Shown here piece by piece: positions 8,905 through 17,577 of a stretch of 64,000 bases of DNA. The notes beneath the pieces were generated by a model. That model saw only the letters and a list, made by a program, of their open reading frames with translations. It was not told where the DNA came from and searched no databases. How positions within the stretch are numbered: position 1 is the stretch's first letter; each line of letters begins with the position of its first letter. The position numbers were made by a program, and so were the translations under genes. The DNA is from Heyndrickxia shackletonii (GTDB lineage Bacteria; Bacillota; Bacilli; Bacillales; Bacillaceae_C), in the NCBI RefSeq assembly GCF_001420715.1, contig NZ_LJJC01000004.1, forward strand, positions 1,549,678 to 1,613,677, written 5' to 3'.

Positions 8905-9035
8905 TCTTTTCTTAAACTTTATTGCTTTTGTATACGAAAACCTAATTCGGGATAAGAATGAATAGCCTTTTTAAGAATAGATACCCCGGAACGAAGCCTA
9001 TATTAGGATTTAAAAACAACAATCCGTTCGAAAAC
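8905..9035. repeat. dispersed CTCTTTTCTTAAACTTTGTTGC element, copy A
   Basis: Starts TCTTTTCTTAAACTTTATTG at the intron 3' junction. It matches copy B (48431-48580) at its left end and again in a second block (GATACCCCGGAACGAAGCC here, GACGCCCCGACACCAAGCC there). The first few bases of the element are missing at the intron boundary. The right boundary is approximate. It contains no ORF. Confidence 0.6.
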
Positions 9036-9075
9036 TGCCATTTTTATTAAAAAAAGTATCGCATAATCGAATTAA

Positions 9076-9109
9076 TATGTTATACTAATTGTAAATCGAG
9101 TATAACATT
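9076..9109 (+). promoter_or_regulatory. gapB -10 region and CcpN-like operator dyad
   Basis: TATGTTATACT (9076-9086) fits the CcpN consensus TRTGHYATAYW at every position and overlaps a TATACT -10 box. An inverted copy reading AATGTTATACT on the minus strand (9099-9109) differs at one position, so GTTATACT-N12-AGTATAAC forms a dyad. CcpN is the known glycolytic repressor of gapB and pckA in B. subtilis. Its use here is inferred. Confidence 0.65.
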
Positions 9110-9129
9110 TATTCAGGGGGACATCATTT

Positions 9130-10161
9130 ATGAACGCAAAAGTAGCAATTAACGGCTTTGGACGTATAGGACGTATGGTATTTAGAAAAGCAATTTTAGA
9201 TAAAAATATCGATATTATAGCCATTAATGCTAGTTATCCAGCGGAAACATTAGCACATTTAATAAAGTATGACACAAATCATGGCAAATTTGATGCAGAA
9301 GTATTTGCAGAAGATCAAGCAATCGTCGTAAATGGACGTCGTGTACAATTATTAAATAATCGTAATCCTGAGGAGCTTCCGTGGAAGGAGCTTAATATAG
9401 ATATCGTAATTGAAGCTACAGGAAAATTTAATTCTCGTGAAAAAGCAGCTTTGCATCTTCAAGCTGGAGCAAAAAAAGTAATTTTAACAGCTCCAGGAAA
9501 AAATGAAGATGTGACAATTGTGATGGGGGTAAATGAAAGCGCATTAGATATTCGTAAGCATGATATTATTTCTAATGCTTCCTGTACTACAAATTGTTTA
9601 GCTCCAGTGGTAAAGGTTTTAGATGAGAAGTTCGGGATTGAGAATGGCTTAATGACAACGGTACATGCATACACAAATGATCAGAAAAACATTGATAATC
9701 CACATAAGGATTTACGTCGCGCAAGGGCTTGCGGACAATCCATTATCCCGACTACAACTGGTGCGGCAAAGGCACTTGCTCTAGTGCTCCCGCATTTAAA
9801 AGGAAAATTACACGGGATGGCGCTTAGAGTTCCAACTCCGAATGTTTCATTAGTCGATTTAGTAGTAGATTTAAAGAAAGATGTGACAGCGGAGGAAGTA
9901 AATGCTGCATTTATTTCAGCTGCTTCCAAAGAATTAAACGGAATTTTAGATTTTACAGAGGAGCCGCTTGTTTCCGTTGACTTTAATACAAATAGTCATT
10001 CCGCTATTGTGGATGGTTTATCTACGATTGTAATGGGCGGCAATAAAGTGAAAGTTTTGGCATGGTATGATAATGAGTGGGGGTACTCTTGCCGGGTAGT
10101 CGATTTATTGAAACATGTTGCAAATGAATTAATAAAGCCTTTGGAAGTAAAGGTTGGATGA
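9130..10161 (+). CDS. gapB: glyceraldehyde-3-phosphate dehydrogenase, gluconeogenic type
   Basis: GapB interconverts glyceraldehyde-3-phosphate and 1,3-bisphosphoglycerate with NADP preference and serves gluconeogenesis. The Rossmann loop NGFGRIGR is at residues 8-15, and the INASYPAETLAHL segment (about 33-45) is the GapB type rather than the GapA type. The catalytic Cys152 lies in SNASCTTNCLAP, with TTVHAYTND and AWYDNEWGYSCR following. Length 343 is normal. The ribosome binding site is CAGGGGG. Its position before speD and nrdR is conserved. The promoter carries a CcpN-like dyad, which fits repression on glucose. Confidence 0.96.
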   Translation: MNAKVAINGFGRIGRMVFRKAILDKNIDIIAINASYPAETLAHLIKYDTNHGKFDAEVFAEDQAIVVNGRRVQLLNNRNPEELPWKELNIDIVIEATGKFNSREKAALHLQAGAKKVILTAPGKNEDVTIVMGVNESALDIRKHDIISNASCTTNCLAPVVKVLDEKFGIENGLMTTVHAYTNDQKNIDNPHKDLRRARACGQSIIPTTTGAAKALALVLPHLKGKLHGMALRVPTPNVSLVDLVVDLKKDVTAEEVNAAFISAASKELNGILDFTEEPLVSVDFNTNSHSAIVDGLSTIVMGGNKVKVLAWYDNEWGYSCRVVDLLKHVANELIKPLEVKVG

Positions 10162-10167
10162 GGTAAC

Positions 10168-10206
10168 TGGCCTGCTGGTATTAAAATCAGCAGGCTTTTT
10201 ATTTAT
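10168..10206 (+). terminator. gapB terminator
   Basis: GGCCTGCTG / CAGCAGGC stem followed by TTTTTATTTATTT, a few bases after the gapB stop. It separates gapB from speD, which has its own promoter here. Confidence 0.88.
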
Positions 10207-10272
10207 TTATGAAGGTATTTAATAGATTAGTAGACCCAAGTAAAATAGCAGCCTGAAATTTTAAATTTTATA

Positions 10273-10301
10273 TTGCAAAATTGACGTAAACAAAGTATAC
10301 T
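10273..10301 (+). promoter_or_regulatory. sigma-A-like promoter of speD
   Basis: TTGCAA (10273-10278), 17-bp spacer, TATACT (10296-10301). The implied transcript begins about 10308 and has a leader of roughly 175 nt before the speD start. Confidence 0.65.
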
Positions 10302-10361
10302 ATCAATCGTGAACTTCTTTGAAAATCATGTTTTTTTCATATTAAAAAAAATGAATAATTT

Positions 10362-10478
10362 GTAGCTACTTAAAGGGTTAGGACCTCTTTGGACTAACTT
10401 TCCCCCGTGGTAGTTGCTAAGGAGAAAATTCATTTGAATTTTTCTTTGATCGTAAAAATAATTCTTTAAAGGGGGAAA
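10362..10478 (+). promoter_or_regulatory. structured speD leader with possible anti-Shine-Dalgarno strand
   Basis: Two nested stems can form: TAGC.ACT (10363-10370) with AGT.GCTA (10412-10419), enclosing GTTAG (10377-10381) with CTAAC (10394-10398). Just after the inner stem, TTTCCCCC (10399-10406) is perfectly complementary over 8 bases to GGGGGAAA (10471-10478), the speD Shine-Dalgarno region. This arrangement resembles a translational switch. I do not recognise it as a described riboswitch class. Confidence 0.45.
10434..10469 (+). CDS. possible 11-codon leader ORF upstream of speD
   Basis: A TTG codon is placed 9 bases after a good AAGGAG (10419-10424) and opens a frame of 11 residues (MNFSLIVKIIL) ending in TAA at 10467-10469, directly before the speD ribosome binding site. 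Translation through it would disturb the pairing proposed for the speD Shine-Dalgarno sequence. The signal is short and could be chance; only the ribosome binding site and placement support it. Confidence 0.3.
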   Translation: MNFSLIVKIIL

Positions 10479-10484
10479 CGATCG

Positions 10485-10865
10485 ATGGAAACAATGGGTC
10501 GTCATGTAATTTCTGAATTATGGGGCTGTGATTTTGAAAAACTCAATAACATGGAGTTTATTGAAAGAACATTCGTAGATGCAGCATTGAAATCAGGTGC
10601 TGAAATTCGTGAGGTAGCATTTCATAAATTTGCTCCACAAGGAGTAAGCGGAGTAGTTATTATTTCTGAATCTCATTTAACTATTCATAGCTTTCCAGAG
10701 CATGGATATGCAAGTATTGATGTGTACACATGCGGTAATTTAAATCCAAACATTGCCGCTGACTATATTGCCGAATCACTTGGCGCTGAGACACGTGAAA
10801 CAATCGAATTACCTCGTGGAATGGGTCCTGTCCAAGTTAAACAATCAAAAGTAACTGCTCTTTAA
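10485..10865 (+). CDS. speD: S-adenosylmethionine decarboxylase proenzyme
   Basis: Makes decarboxylated SAM for spermidine synthesis. This is the short prokaryotic form (126 residues), which cleaves itself to form a pyruvoyl cofactor. The cleavage site lies in [20 protein letters not shown]: Ser63 after Glu62 becomes the pyruvoyl group, and His68 and Cys83 (YTCG) are the processing and catalytic residues. The start ATG follows AAAGGGGGAAA. In B. subtilis speD is co-transcribed with gapB; here a terminator and a separate promoter with a long leader separate them. Confidence 0.95.
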   Translation: METMGRHVISELWGCDFEKLNNMEFIERTFVDAALKSGAEIREVAFHKFAPQGVSGVVIISESHLTIHSFPEHGYASIDVYTCGNLNPNIAADYIAESLGAETRETIELPRGMGPVQVKQSKVTAL

Positions 10866-10882
10866 AAATCGATAAAAAAGTT

Positions 10883-10920
10883 AAAACGAGGTGTATGCTA
10901 CATCTCGTTTTTTATTATTT
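10883..10920 (+). terminator. speD terminator
   Basis: AAACGAGGTGTA / TACATCTCGTTT stem (12 bp, one G-T), 3-nt loop, then a T tract. Confidence 0.88.
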
Positions 10921-10988
10921 TTCTTGTGAATTTATCATCTTTTTTATATGATGAAAGTAATCATGTACTTATAAACGGAGCTGATATA

Positions 10989-11447
10989 ATGAAATGTCCG
11001 TCTTGTCAAAATAATGGGACACGCGTGATTGATTCTCGCCCCGTTGATGAAGGACGTGCAATAAGAAGAAGGCGTGAATGTGAGGAATGCTTGTATCGGT
11101 TTACGACCTTTGAAAAAGTGGAAGAAACCCCTTTAATTGTAGTAAAAAAGGAAGGCATTCGTGAGGAATTCAGCCGTGAAAAAATATTGCGCGGACTTAT
11201 AAAAGCGTGTGAGAAAAGACCAGTTTCACTAGCGGAATTAGAAAAAATTTCATTAGAAATTGAAAAGTCGCTTCGAAATCTTGGATACTCTGAAGTAAAC
11301 TCGGAAAAAATCGGCGAACTGGTTATGGACAAATTAGCAGCTGTAGATGAAGTAGCATATGTTCGATTTGCATCTGTCTATCGACAATTTAAAGATTTAA
11401 ACGTTTTTTTAGAAGAATTAAAGGAATTAATCAAAAAGGAACAATAA
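10989..11447 (+). CDS. nrdR: transcriptional repressor NrdR
   Basis: NrdR represses ribonucleotide reductase genes in response to ATP/dATP. The N-terminal zinc ribbon has C3-x2-C6 and C31-x2-C34, followed by an ATP-cone domain ([20 protein letters not shown], about residues 50-70). The product is 152 residues, the usual length. The ATG at 10989 is chosen because the zinc ribbon must start there (MKCPSC) and a GGAG lies just upstream; an in-frame start at 10926 would add 21 unrelated residues. It ends in its own terminator before dnaB. Confidence 0.96.
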   Translation: MKCPSCQNNGTRVIDSRPVDEGRAIRRRRECEECLYRFTTFEKVEETPLIVVKKEGIREEFSREKILRGLIKACEKRPVSLAELEKISLEIEKSLRNLGYSEVNSEKIGELVMDKLAAVDEVAYVRFASVYRQFKDLNVFLEELKELIKKEQ

Positions 11448-11482
11448 AAAGGCTAGAGTTTCTTCGTTCTAGTCTTTTTCAT
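11446..11482 (+). terminator. nrdR terminator
   Basis: AAAAGGCTAGA / TCTAGTCTTTT stem with a short loop and T tract immediately after the stop codon. Confidence 0.85.
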
Positions 11483-11536
11483 TATTTTCCTCATCCTTTT
11501 TGAGCTTTTATTATTAATAACAAGGATGTGGCTTTT

Positions 11537-12934
11537 ATGAAACAATTATGGAATGAGATACAGCCTGTGGATCGTTATCAAGTTTCCTCTAATGGAATGC
11601 TTCATGAATATGACGGCAAAGTGATCTCATTACTTTATCAGCCACTGATTGGGGTTAATTGTTATAGTTTATATATGACCTTATGGAATGAAATTGAAGT
11701 GAGCCGAGTATGGTCTGAAGAATGGACACATTACCATTTAATGAACTTTTTATCGTTAAATTTACGGGATATTTATGATGCCCGCTTAAAATTAGAGGGT
11801 ATCGGTTTGTTAAAAACATATGTGAAAAATATGAATGAGGATAGATTATTTATATATGAACTGCAACCACCGTTGTCCCCAGAACAATTTTTCACAGATG
11901 GAATACTTAATGTTTTTTTATTTAAACAATTAGGCAGGCAACATTTTTTAAGATTAAAGAATATGTTTACTGATCCTGCTTTAAAAAAAGCGGAGTATCA
12001 AAATATTACTCGTTCCTTTCAAGAAGTATTTATGTCAGGAAGTGAAGATCATTTTTTACATGACATAGAGGCACATGAGGGAAGTAAGATAAATGAAAAT
12101 CTGCAATTTCAAACTAGAACAAGTCCAAATGAAATTAAGATAGAAGAAGTTGATTTTGATTTCGACTTGTTTTTATCAGGTTTGAAAGGTTTGATCCTTC
12201 CACAAAAAGTAATGACGGCACAAGTAAGAGATGCAATTTATAAGCTTTCGTTTTTATATCACATTAACGCAATTGATATGCAAAATATTTTTCTAAGTGC
12301 ACTGAATGCTGAGCAAAATATTGACATTGATGACCTTAGGAAGGCAGCTCGGGACTGGTACCAACTGGAGCATGCGAATGATTTACCGAAGCTAGTGGAT
12401 CGTATTCAGCCATTAAAGGACCGGACTAGCAGTGAATTAGGGGATACACGTGAGGAAAAGCTTATTCATTATCTTGAAACGACATCTCCCCGACAGCTGC
12501 TGATTGATATTTCGGATGGAGCGGAACCTTCTAAAGCGGACCTTCAGGCTGTGGAAGACATAATGTTTCAACAACAGCTCTCAGCAGGCGTTGTCAATGT
12601 ATTAATTCAATATGTTTTATTAAAAACAGATATGAAACTCACGAAAAATTATATGGAAAAGATTGCTTCTCATTGGACAAGGAAAAAGGTGAAAACAGTA
12701 AAAGAAGCGATGGAATTAGCAAAAAATGAGCACCGTCAATATCAGCAATGGGCTGATACTAAAAGCGAGCAAAAGAATGCGCGTAAAAAGCCAATTCGTA
12801 CGGAAAAGCTTCCAGAATGGTTTGTGGAAAAAGATGAAACACAACCTAAAAATAATAAATCAAATCAAACAGCAGAATCTGTAGAGGAAAAACGTCGCAG
12901 ACTTGAATCCATTCAACAAAAATATAAAAAATAG
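11537..12934 (+). CDS. dnaB: replication initiation / membrane attachment protein DnaB
   Basis: Gram-positive DnaB, not the E. coli helicase, is a helicase co-loader that acts with DnaD and DnaI at oriC and at restart sites. The 465-residue protein has an N-terminal winged-helix region (about 1-110, YDGKVISLLYQPLIGVNCYSL), a DnaD-like helical domain (about 300-400) and a charged C-terminal tail rich in Lys and Glu. The ATG at 11537 follows AAGGATG; a GTG at 11528 overlaps that site. Only 12 bases separate it from dnaI, so the two are an operon, as in B. subtilis. Confidence 0.94.
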   Translation: MKQLWNEIQPVDRYQVSSNGMLHEYDGKVISLLYQPLIGVNCYSLYMTLWNEIEVSRVWSEEWTHYHLMNFLSLNLRDIYDARLKLEGIGLLKTYVKNMNEDRLFIYELQPPLSPEQFFTDGILNVFLFKQLGRQHFLRLKNMFTDPALKKAEYQNITRSFQEVFMSGSEDHFLHDIEAHEGSKINENLQFQTRTSPNEIKIEEVDFDFDLFLSGLKGLILPQKVMTAQVRDAIYKLSFLYHINAIDMQNIFLSALNAEQNIDIDDLRKAARDWYQLEHANDLPKLVDRIQPLKDRTSSELGDTREEKLIHYLETTSPRQLLIDISDGAEPSKADLQAVEDIMFQQQLSAGVVNVLIQYVLLKTDMKLTKNYMEKIASHWTRKKVKTVKEAMELAKNEHRQYQQWADTKSEQKNARKKPIRTEKLPEWFVEKDETQPKNNKSNQTAESVEEKRRRLESIQQKYKK

Positions 12935-12946
12935 GAGGTGAATGGA

Positions 12947-13882
12947 ATGGAGAATATTAATGAAACATTAAGAAGATTATCTAATAACAGCAACTTTCAA
13001 CGAACTTACAGTGAGATGAAGCAAGAAATCCTAAACCATCCTGCTGTTCGAGAATTTTTGCTTCAACATACAGGTGAGATTACAACATCCATGGTCGAAA
13101 AAAGTTTAATGAAGTTATATGAATTCATTTCGCAAACGAGGGATTGTCAAAAATGTTCTAGCCTTGAGAGTTGTGTGAACATGATGCAAGGATATGAACC
13201 AGAGCTTGTTTTAGGGAGGAACGGCATAGATATCAAATACCGTCCTTGTCTGAAAAAAAGAATGTTTGATGAACGGAAGAAGAATGAAAAATTAATTCAG
13301 AGCCTTTATGTTCCAAAGGATATTTTACATGCGTCTTTTGGTGAATTCTCTTTGGAATCAGCAGGACGACTAAATGCGTATGAATTTGCAGAACGTTTTG
13401 TCGTGGAGTATGAGGCTGGTAAAAAAATGAAAGGGTTATTTCTTTATGGCAGCTTTGGAGTTGGAAAGTCCTATTTATTAGGTGCTATTGCTAACCATTT
13501 GGCGGAAAATAAACAGGTCTCCTCTCTCCTTGTTTATGTTCCGGAATTTTTCAGGGAAATGAAGCAATCATTAGGGGATCATACGTTAAATGAAAAGTTG
13601 GAAATGGTTAAGAAAGCTCCGGTGTTAATGCTGGATGATATTGGAGCGGAAGCTATGACGAGCTGGACACGTGATGAAATTCTAGGATCCATTTTACAGT
13701 TTAGAATGCAGGAAAATCTGCCAACCTTTTTCACTTCTAATTTCGATTATTCCGGTCTTGAACATCATCTTACCTATTCACAACGAGGGGAAGAGGAAAA
13801 GATGAAGGCGGCAAGGATTATGGAAAGGATAAAGTATCTTTCAACCCCAATTTTAGTGGAGGGACCTAATTTAAGAATATAG
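12947..13882 (+). CDS. dnaI: primosomal helicase loader DnaI
   Basis: AAA+ ATPase that loads the replicative helicase. The N-terminal helicase-binding zinc domain contains C-x2-C and further Cys (DCQKCSSLESCVNM, about residues 67-80, and a later Cys). The ATPase domain has Walker A LYGSFGVGKSY (about residue 165) and Walker B PVLMLDDIGAE (about 224). Length 311 equals B. subtilis DnaI. The ATG at 12947 is 6 bases after a perfect AGGAGGTG; the GTG inside that site at 12938 is rejected. It is translationally coupled to dnaB. Confidence 0.96.
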   Translation: MENINETLRRLSNNSNFQRTYSEMKQEILNHPAVREFLLQHTGEITTSMVEKSLMKLYEFISQTRDCQKCSSLESCVNMMQGYEPELVLGRNGIDIKYRPCLKKRMFDERKKNEKLIQSLYVPKDILHASFGEFSLESAGRLNAYEFAERFVVEYEAGKKMKGLFLYGSFGVGKSYLLGAIANHLAENKQVSSLLVYVPEFFREMKQSLGDHTLNEKLEMVKKAPVLMLDDIGAEAMTSWTRDEILGSILQFRMQENLPTFFTSNFDYSGLEHHLTYSQRGEEEKMKAARIMERIKYLSTPILVEGPNLRI

Positions 13883-13917
13883 AAGGCCATAGCAATAAGC
13901 TTGGCCTTCTTTTTTTA
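13881..13917 (+). terminator. dnaI terminator
   Basis: AGAAGGCCA / TGGCCTTCT stem followed by seven Ts, overlapping the dnaI stop codon. Confidence 0.9.
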
Positions 13918-13991
13918 TCCTCGACTTCTAAAATAACCATGCTCCCCATATACATATAACATGGAATTTTCCATAGCAAGGGGGGCTAAAG

Positions 13992-14849
13992 TTGGATTTT
14001 ATTTTCAAGTATTTAGATGATGCAGTATGGCTGCATGAATATTTTATTAAAAACGATAAGGAAATATGGTTCCATGAAACAATCTTTCAAAATCAAAAAC
14101 AATATTTTTTAACTATAGATCTCTCCACGATTTCATTAGAAAATATTCAAGATGGATTTATACAATTTATTATTCAAAAGAAAAGAAACGATTGGGTGAA
14201 AGATATCTTAAGAGAGTATTTCTTCTATAAAGAAGAAGAGGAGCAAAACAATATTTTAGAAATTGTAATCGACATGTTTAATGGAGATAGACCAGAACTA
14301 ACTTCTATAATTGGCGGAATAAATGAAACAGAAATGATTCGTCAAGCCATCTCCGCTTTGTTAGAGCAACATGATACCGTTTCATTTGATTCTCTTACGA
14401 AATTCAGGTTGAAGGAATACTATGAACAAATTATTGTATATGTCGAACTAGCTATTGATGAATATAAGATGGAGCAAGAATACCAAGTATTTATCCAGAC
14501 TCTCCGTGATTATCTACAAAATCGCGATGCAAAATTGGATGTAGTAAGAATTTATTTTGATCAATACAGTATTTTTTATAATGAACAATATCAAGAAATG
14601 ACCAAAAGTGAAATTTCGAATTTGATGGATCGCAGATTATTAACCAATCATCCAATCTACATTGATTCAGTAACAATTGCTCCTTTATTATCTATTGCTC
14701 CGAAAAAAATTTATCTTTATGCTGATTCATTTGATAATGGTTTAATTCGGACGCTTCAAAACATTTTTGAAGAGAGGATCTTTCTCGCAAAAAAAGACCA
14801 GTTTTGGCAAGAAAAAAATGCCTTTTTGGGAAAGGCAGCTAATAGGTAA
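13992..14849 (+). CDS. ytxC: sporulation protein YtxC
   Basis: A 285-residue protein of the YtxC family, annotated as a sporulation protein and without known biochemical activity. The sequence is acidic, mostly helical and without a signal peptide or membrane segment. The C-terminal signature IDSVTIAPLLSIAPKKIYLYA is the best-conserved part. The start is TTG after AAGGGGGGC. It sits between dnaI and the thrS T-box, as in B. subtilis; ytxB, which lies beside it there, is absent here, and a TVP38-family gene occurs instead at 19118. Confidence 0.85.
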   Translation: MDFIFKYLDDAVWLHEYFIKNDKEIWFHETIFQNQKQYFLTIDLSTISLENIQDGFIQFIIQKKRNDWVKDILREYFFYKEEEEQNNILEIVIDMFNGDRPELTSIIGGINETEMIRQAISALLEQHDTVSFDSLTKFRLKEYYEQIIVYVELAIDEYKMEQEYQVFIQTLRDYLQNRDAKLDVVRIYFDQYSIFYNEQYQEMTKSEISNLMDRRLLTNHPIYIDSVTIAPLLSIAPKKIYLYADSFDNGLIRTLQNIFEERIFLAKKDQFWQEKNAFLGKAANR

Positions 14850-14870
14850 GGAAAAATAATTTTCATACTC

Positions 14871-14899
14871 TTGATTTTCCGTAAAGAAACTTCTATAAT
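14871..14899 (+). promoter_or_regulatory. sigma-A promoter of thrS
   Basis: TTGATT (14871-14876), 17-bp spacer, TATAAT (14894-14899), placed just before the T-box leader. Confidence 0.78.
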
Positions 14900-14905
14900 T
14901 ACGTA

Positions 14906-15181
14906 CATACGAATTAAAGCATATGAAAAGTAATGATGAGGACAAGGGTATTCCTTTACGGTTTCCAGAGAGGAAAGGCATGGTGAAAACTTTCCATCAC
15001 GAAATGAATACTTACCACCTCTAAACTTCAGCTGTGAACGTTAAATGTTTAACTAGTAATAGTTGACGGGTACATTCCGTTAAAAATTTCCTAAGTCATT
15101 TTTGTTTTTTTGGAAATGAAAAATAGGGTGGAACCACGTGTAAATAATACTCGTCCCTTTCCGTAGGGACGAGTTTTTTTA
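14906..15181 (+). promoter_or_regulatory. T-box leader, threonyl-tRNA sensing
   Basis: The T-box core AGGGTGGAACCACG is at 15125-15138. It is followed by the terminator stem ACTCGTCCC / GGGACGAGT and a T tract (15149-15181). The Stem I region includes the AGTAATGATGAGGACAAG segment near its base. The specifier codon is read as ACC at 15014-15016 (Thr), which agrees with the downstream thrS. Uncharged tRNA-Thr is expected to stabilise the antiterminator. The exact 5' end is inferred from the promoter. Confidence 0.92.
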
Positions 15182-15211
15182 TTTTTTATACATATAAAGG
15201 AGTGGACATAT

Positions 15212-17140
15212 ATGTCAGATATTAAAATTACGTTTCCAGATGGCGCAGTTAAGGAATTTGCCGGCGGAACAACAACAGAAGACATCGCAGCATCCATTAG
15301 CCCTGGCTTAAAGAAAAAAGCATTAGCTGGAAAACTAAATGACAAGTTGATTGATTTGCGCACACCTATCCATGAGGATGGAACAATCGCGATTATTACA
15401 CCAGATCAACCGGAAGCACTCGAAATCCTCCGTCACAGTACAGCACACTTAATGGCTCAAGCAGTTAAACGTCTGTTTGATAATGTGAAACTTGGAGTTG
15501 GACCAGTTATCGAAGGCGGCTTCTATTATGATATGGATATCGATGTTTCGATTACACCAGAAGATCTTCCGAAAATCGAAAAAGAAATGAAGAAAATTGT
15601 AAACGAAAACTTAGAAATTATTCGAAAAGAAGTTACACGTGACGAAGCGAAAGAAATTTTTGCAGGTGATGAGTATAAACAAGAATTACTTGATGCCATT
15701 CCTGCTGATGAAAAAGTAACCGTGTATGAACAAGGTGAATTCATTGATCTTTGCCGCGGGGTACATGTTCCTTCAACTGGAAAGATAAAAGAATTTAAAC
15801 TACTAAGTATCGCCGGGGCATATTGGCGCGGAAATAGCGACAATAAAATGCTTCAACGTATTTACGGAACTGCCTTTTTCAAAAAAGAAGAACTGGATGA
15901 ACACCTTCGTTTATTAGAAGAAGCTAAAGAAAGAGATCACCGTAAAATCGGGAAAGAATTAAGTTTATTTATGACATCTCAAAAAGTTGGACAAGGCTTG
16001 CCATTATGGCTGCCAAAAGGTGCAACCATTAGACGTGTTGTGGAACGCTATATCGTCGATAAGGAAGTAAGTCTAGGATACGACCACGTCTATACACCAA
16101 TTATGGGTAGCGTGGACCTTTATAAAACTAGCGGACATTGGGATCATTATCACGAGGATATGTTCCCCGTAATGGAAATGGATAATGAAGAGCTTGTTCT
16201 TCGCCCGATGAACTGTCCTCATCATATGATGGTATTCAAAAATGGCATCCACAGCTATCGTGAATTGCCAATCAGAATTGCAGAGCTAGGAACGATGCAT
16301 CGCTATGAAATGTCTGGTGCTTTATCAGGGCTTCAAAGGGTACGCGGGATGACTTTAAATGATGCCCATATATTTGTTCGTCCAGATCAAATTCGCGATG
16401 AATTTAAACGAGTAGTGGAATTAATTATTGAAGTATACAAAGACTTTAATATTACTGATTATTCCTTCCGACTTTCTTATCGTGATCCGGAAGATAAGGA
16501 AAAATATTTTGATGATGATGAAATGTGGAACAAAGCACAATCTATGTTAAAGGATGCAATGGACGATTTAGGCCTAGATTATTTTGAAGCAGAAGGAGAA
16601 GCTGCCTTCTATGGTCCGAAGCTAGATGTGCAAGTTCGTACTGCATTAGGAAAAGATGAAACATTATCAACAGTGCAGCTTGATTTCTTACTTCCTGAAA
16701 GATTTGATTTAAACTATATAGGTGAAGATGGTAAGCCTCATCGCCCTGTTGTTATCCACCGTGGTGTTGTATCTACAATGGAACGCTTTGTTGCTTATCT
16801 AATTGAGGAATATAAAGGAGCGTTCCCAACTTGGTTGGCTCCAGTTCAAGCAACTGTCATCCCTGTTTCACCTGATGTACATCTTGATTACGCTAAACAA
16901 GTTAAAGAACAACTTAAAGCAGCTGGATTTAGGGTTGAATTAGATTTGCGCGATGAGAAAATGGGTTATAAAATCCGTGAAGCACAAATGCAAAAAATCC
17001 CATACATGCTTGTCGTAGGGGATAATGAAGTAAAAGACAATGCTGTTAATGTTCGTAAATATGGGGAACAAAAATCAGAAACAATCCCATTTGCACAATT
17101 TATGGAAAACTTAAAAGCAGAAGTTCAAGAGAAAAAATAA
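15212..17140 (+). CDS. thrS: threonyl-tRNA synthetase
   Basis: Class II synthetase charging tRNA-Thr, 642 residues. Domains in order: N-terminal TGS domain (residues 1 to about 63), the second N-terminal (editing/SAD) domain, with [15 protein letters not shown] and [10 protein letters not shown] carrying the HxxxH...CxxxH-type zinc/editing residues, the catalytic core with [12 protein letters not shown] (zinc Cys) and [18 protein letters not shown] (motif 2), and the C-terminal anticodon-binding domain starting near [11 protein letters not shown]. The start ATG follows AAAGGAGTGG. Its expression is governed by the T-box leader directly upstream. Confidence 0.97.
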   Translation: MSDIKITFPDGAVKEFAGGTTTEDIAASISPGLKKKALAGKLNDKLIDLRTPIHEDGTIAIITPDQPEALEILRHSTAHLMAQAVKRLFDNVKLGVGPVIEGGFYYDMDIDVSITPEDLPKIEKEMKKIVNENLEIIRKEVTRDEAKEIFAGDEYKQELLDAIPADEKVTVYEQGEFIDLCRGVHVPSTGKIKEFKLLSIAGAYWRGNSDNKMLQRIYGTAFFKKEELDEHLRLLEEAKERDHRKIGKELSLFMTSQKVGQGLPLWLPKGATIRRVVERYIVDKEVSLGYDHVYTPIMGSVDLYKTSGHWDHYHEDMFPVMEMDNEELVLRPMNCPHHMMVFKNGIHSYRELPIRIAELGTMHRYEMSGALSGLQRVRGMTLNDAHIFVRPDQIRDEFKRVVELIIEVYKDFNITDYSFRLSYRDPEDKEKYFDDDEMWNKAQSMLKDAMDDLGLDYFEAEGEAAFYGPKLDVQVRTALGKDETLSTVQLDFLLPERFDLNYIGEDGKPHRPVVIHRGVVSTMERFVAYLIEEYKGAFPTWLAPVQATVIPVSPDVHLDYAKQVKEQLKAAGFRVELDLRDEKMGYKIREAQMQKIPYMLVVGDNEVKDNAVNVRKYGEQKSETIPFAQFMENLKAEVQEKK

Positions 17141-17220
17141 AAATTTCATTGCACCATAATTAAAACTTTGATAATATAAATGATGTTGTTTTAAATATAA
17201 TAAAAATAGCAACAAGCCAT

Positions 17221-17250
17221 TTGACATCGATTATAATTATATGATATATT
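17221..17250 (+). promoter_or_regulatory. sigma-A promoter of infC-rpmI-rplT
   Basis: TTGACA (17221-17226) and TATATT (17245-17250) with an 18-bp spacer. The resulting leader of about 320 nt leads to infC. Confidence 0.65.
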
Positions 17251-17256
17251 ATCTAA

Positions 17257-17577
17257 GGTAAATTGAATATTAGTTTGAGGAAAAGAAGGAGCACCCGCTT
17301 CTCGCCTGATTGACGCTTATATTGCAGTTGGCAGGTTTCGAAATTCATCACATTCAAAAACTATTCATACGTGAATGTAAGTGCGGGTCGTCTTTCCCGC
17401 ACTTTTTATTTTGTTATGAAACCTAGCATTATAAAGTTCCAATGACGGCGAAATTCTTAACCCAAACCATTTATTCTAAGCTTGCCTTGGCTTCCAGGAA
17501 GCAAAAGACGAGCTATAGTTACTCTTTTGTAATCATAGATTTCTGATTGCTCGATTAAACCTTGGAGGTGGCTAACT
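17257..17577 (+). promoter_or_regulatory. L20-type leader of infC-rpmI-rplT
   Basis: A long noncoding leader in the position and with the character of the known Firmicute L20 leader, in which ribosomal protein L20 binds and causes early termination. It begins GCACCCGCTTCTCGCC and contains a strong hairpin AAGTGCGGG / CCCGCACTT followed by TTTATTTTG (17379-17410), which is the likely attenuator. The exact fold was not computed. Confidence 0.75.
17379..17410 (+). terminator. attenuator hairpin in the infC leader
   Basis: 9-bp GC-rich stem with an 8-nt loop and a T-rich 3' side, about 170 bases before the infC start. Confidence 0.8.
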
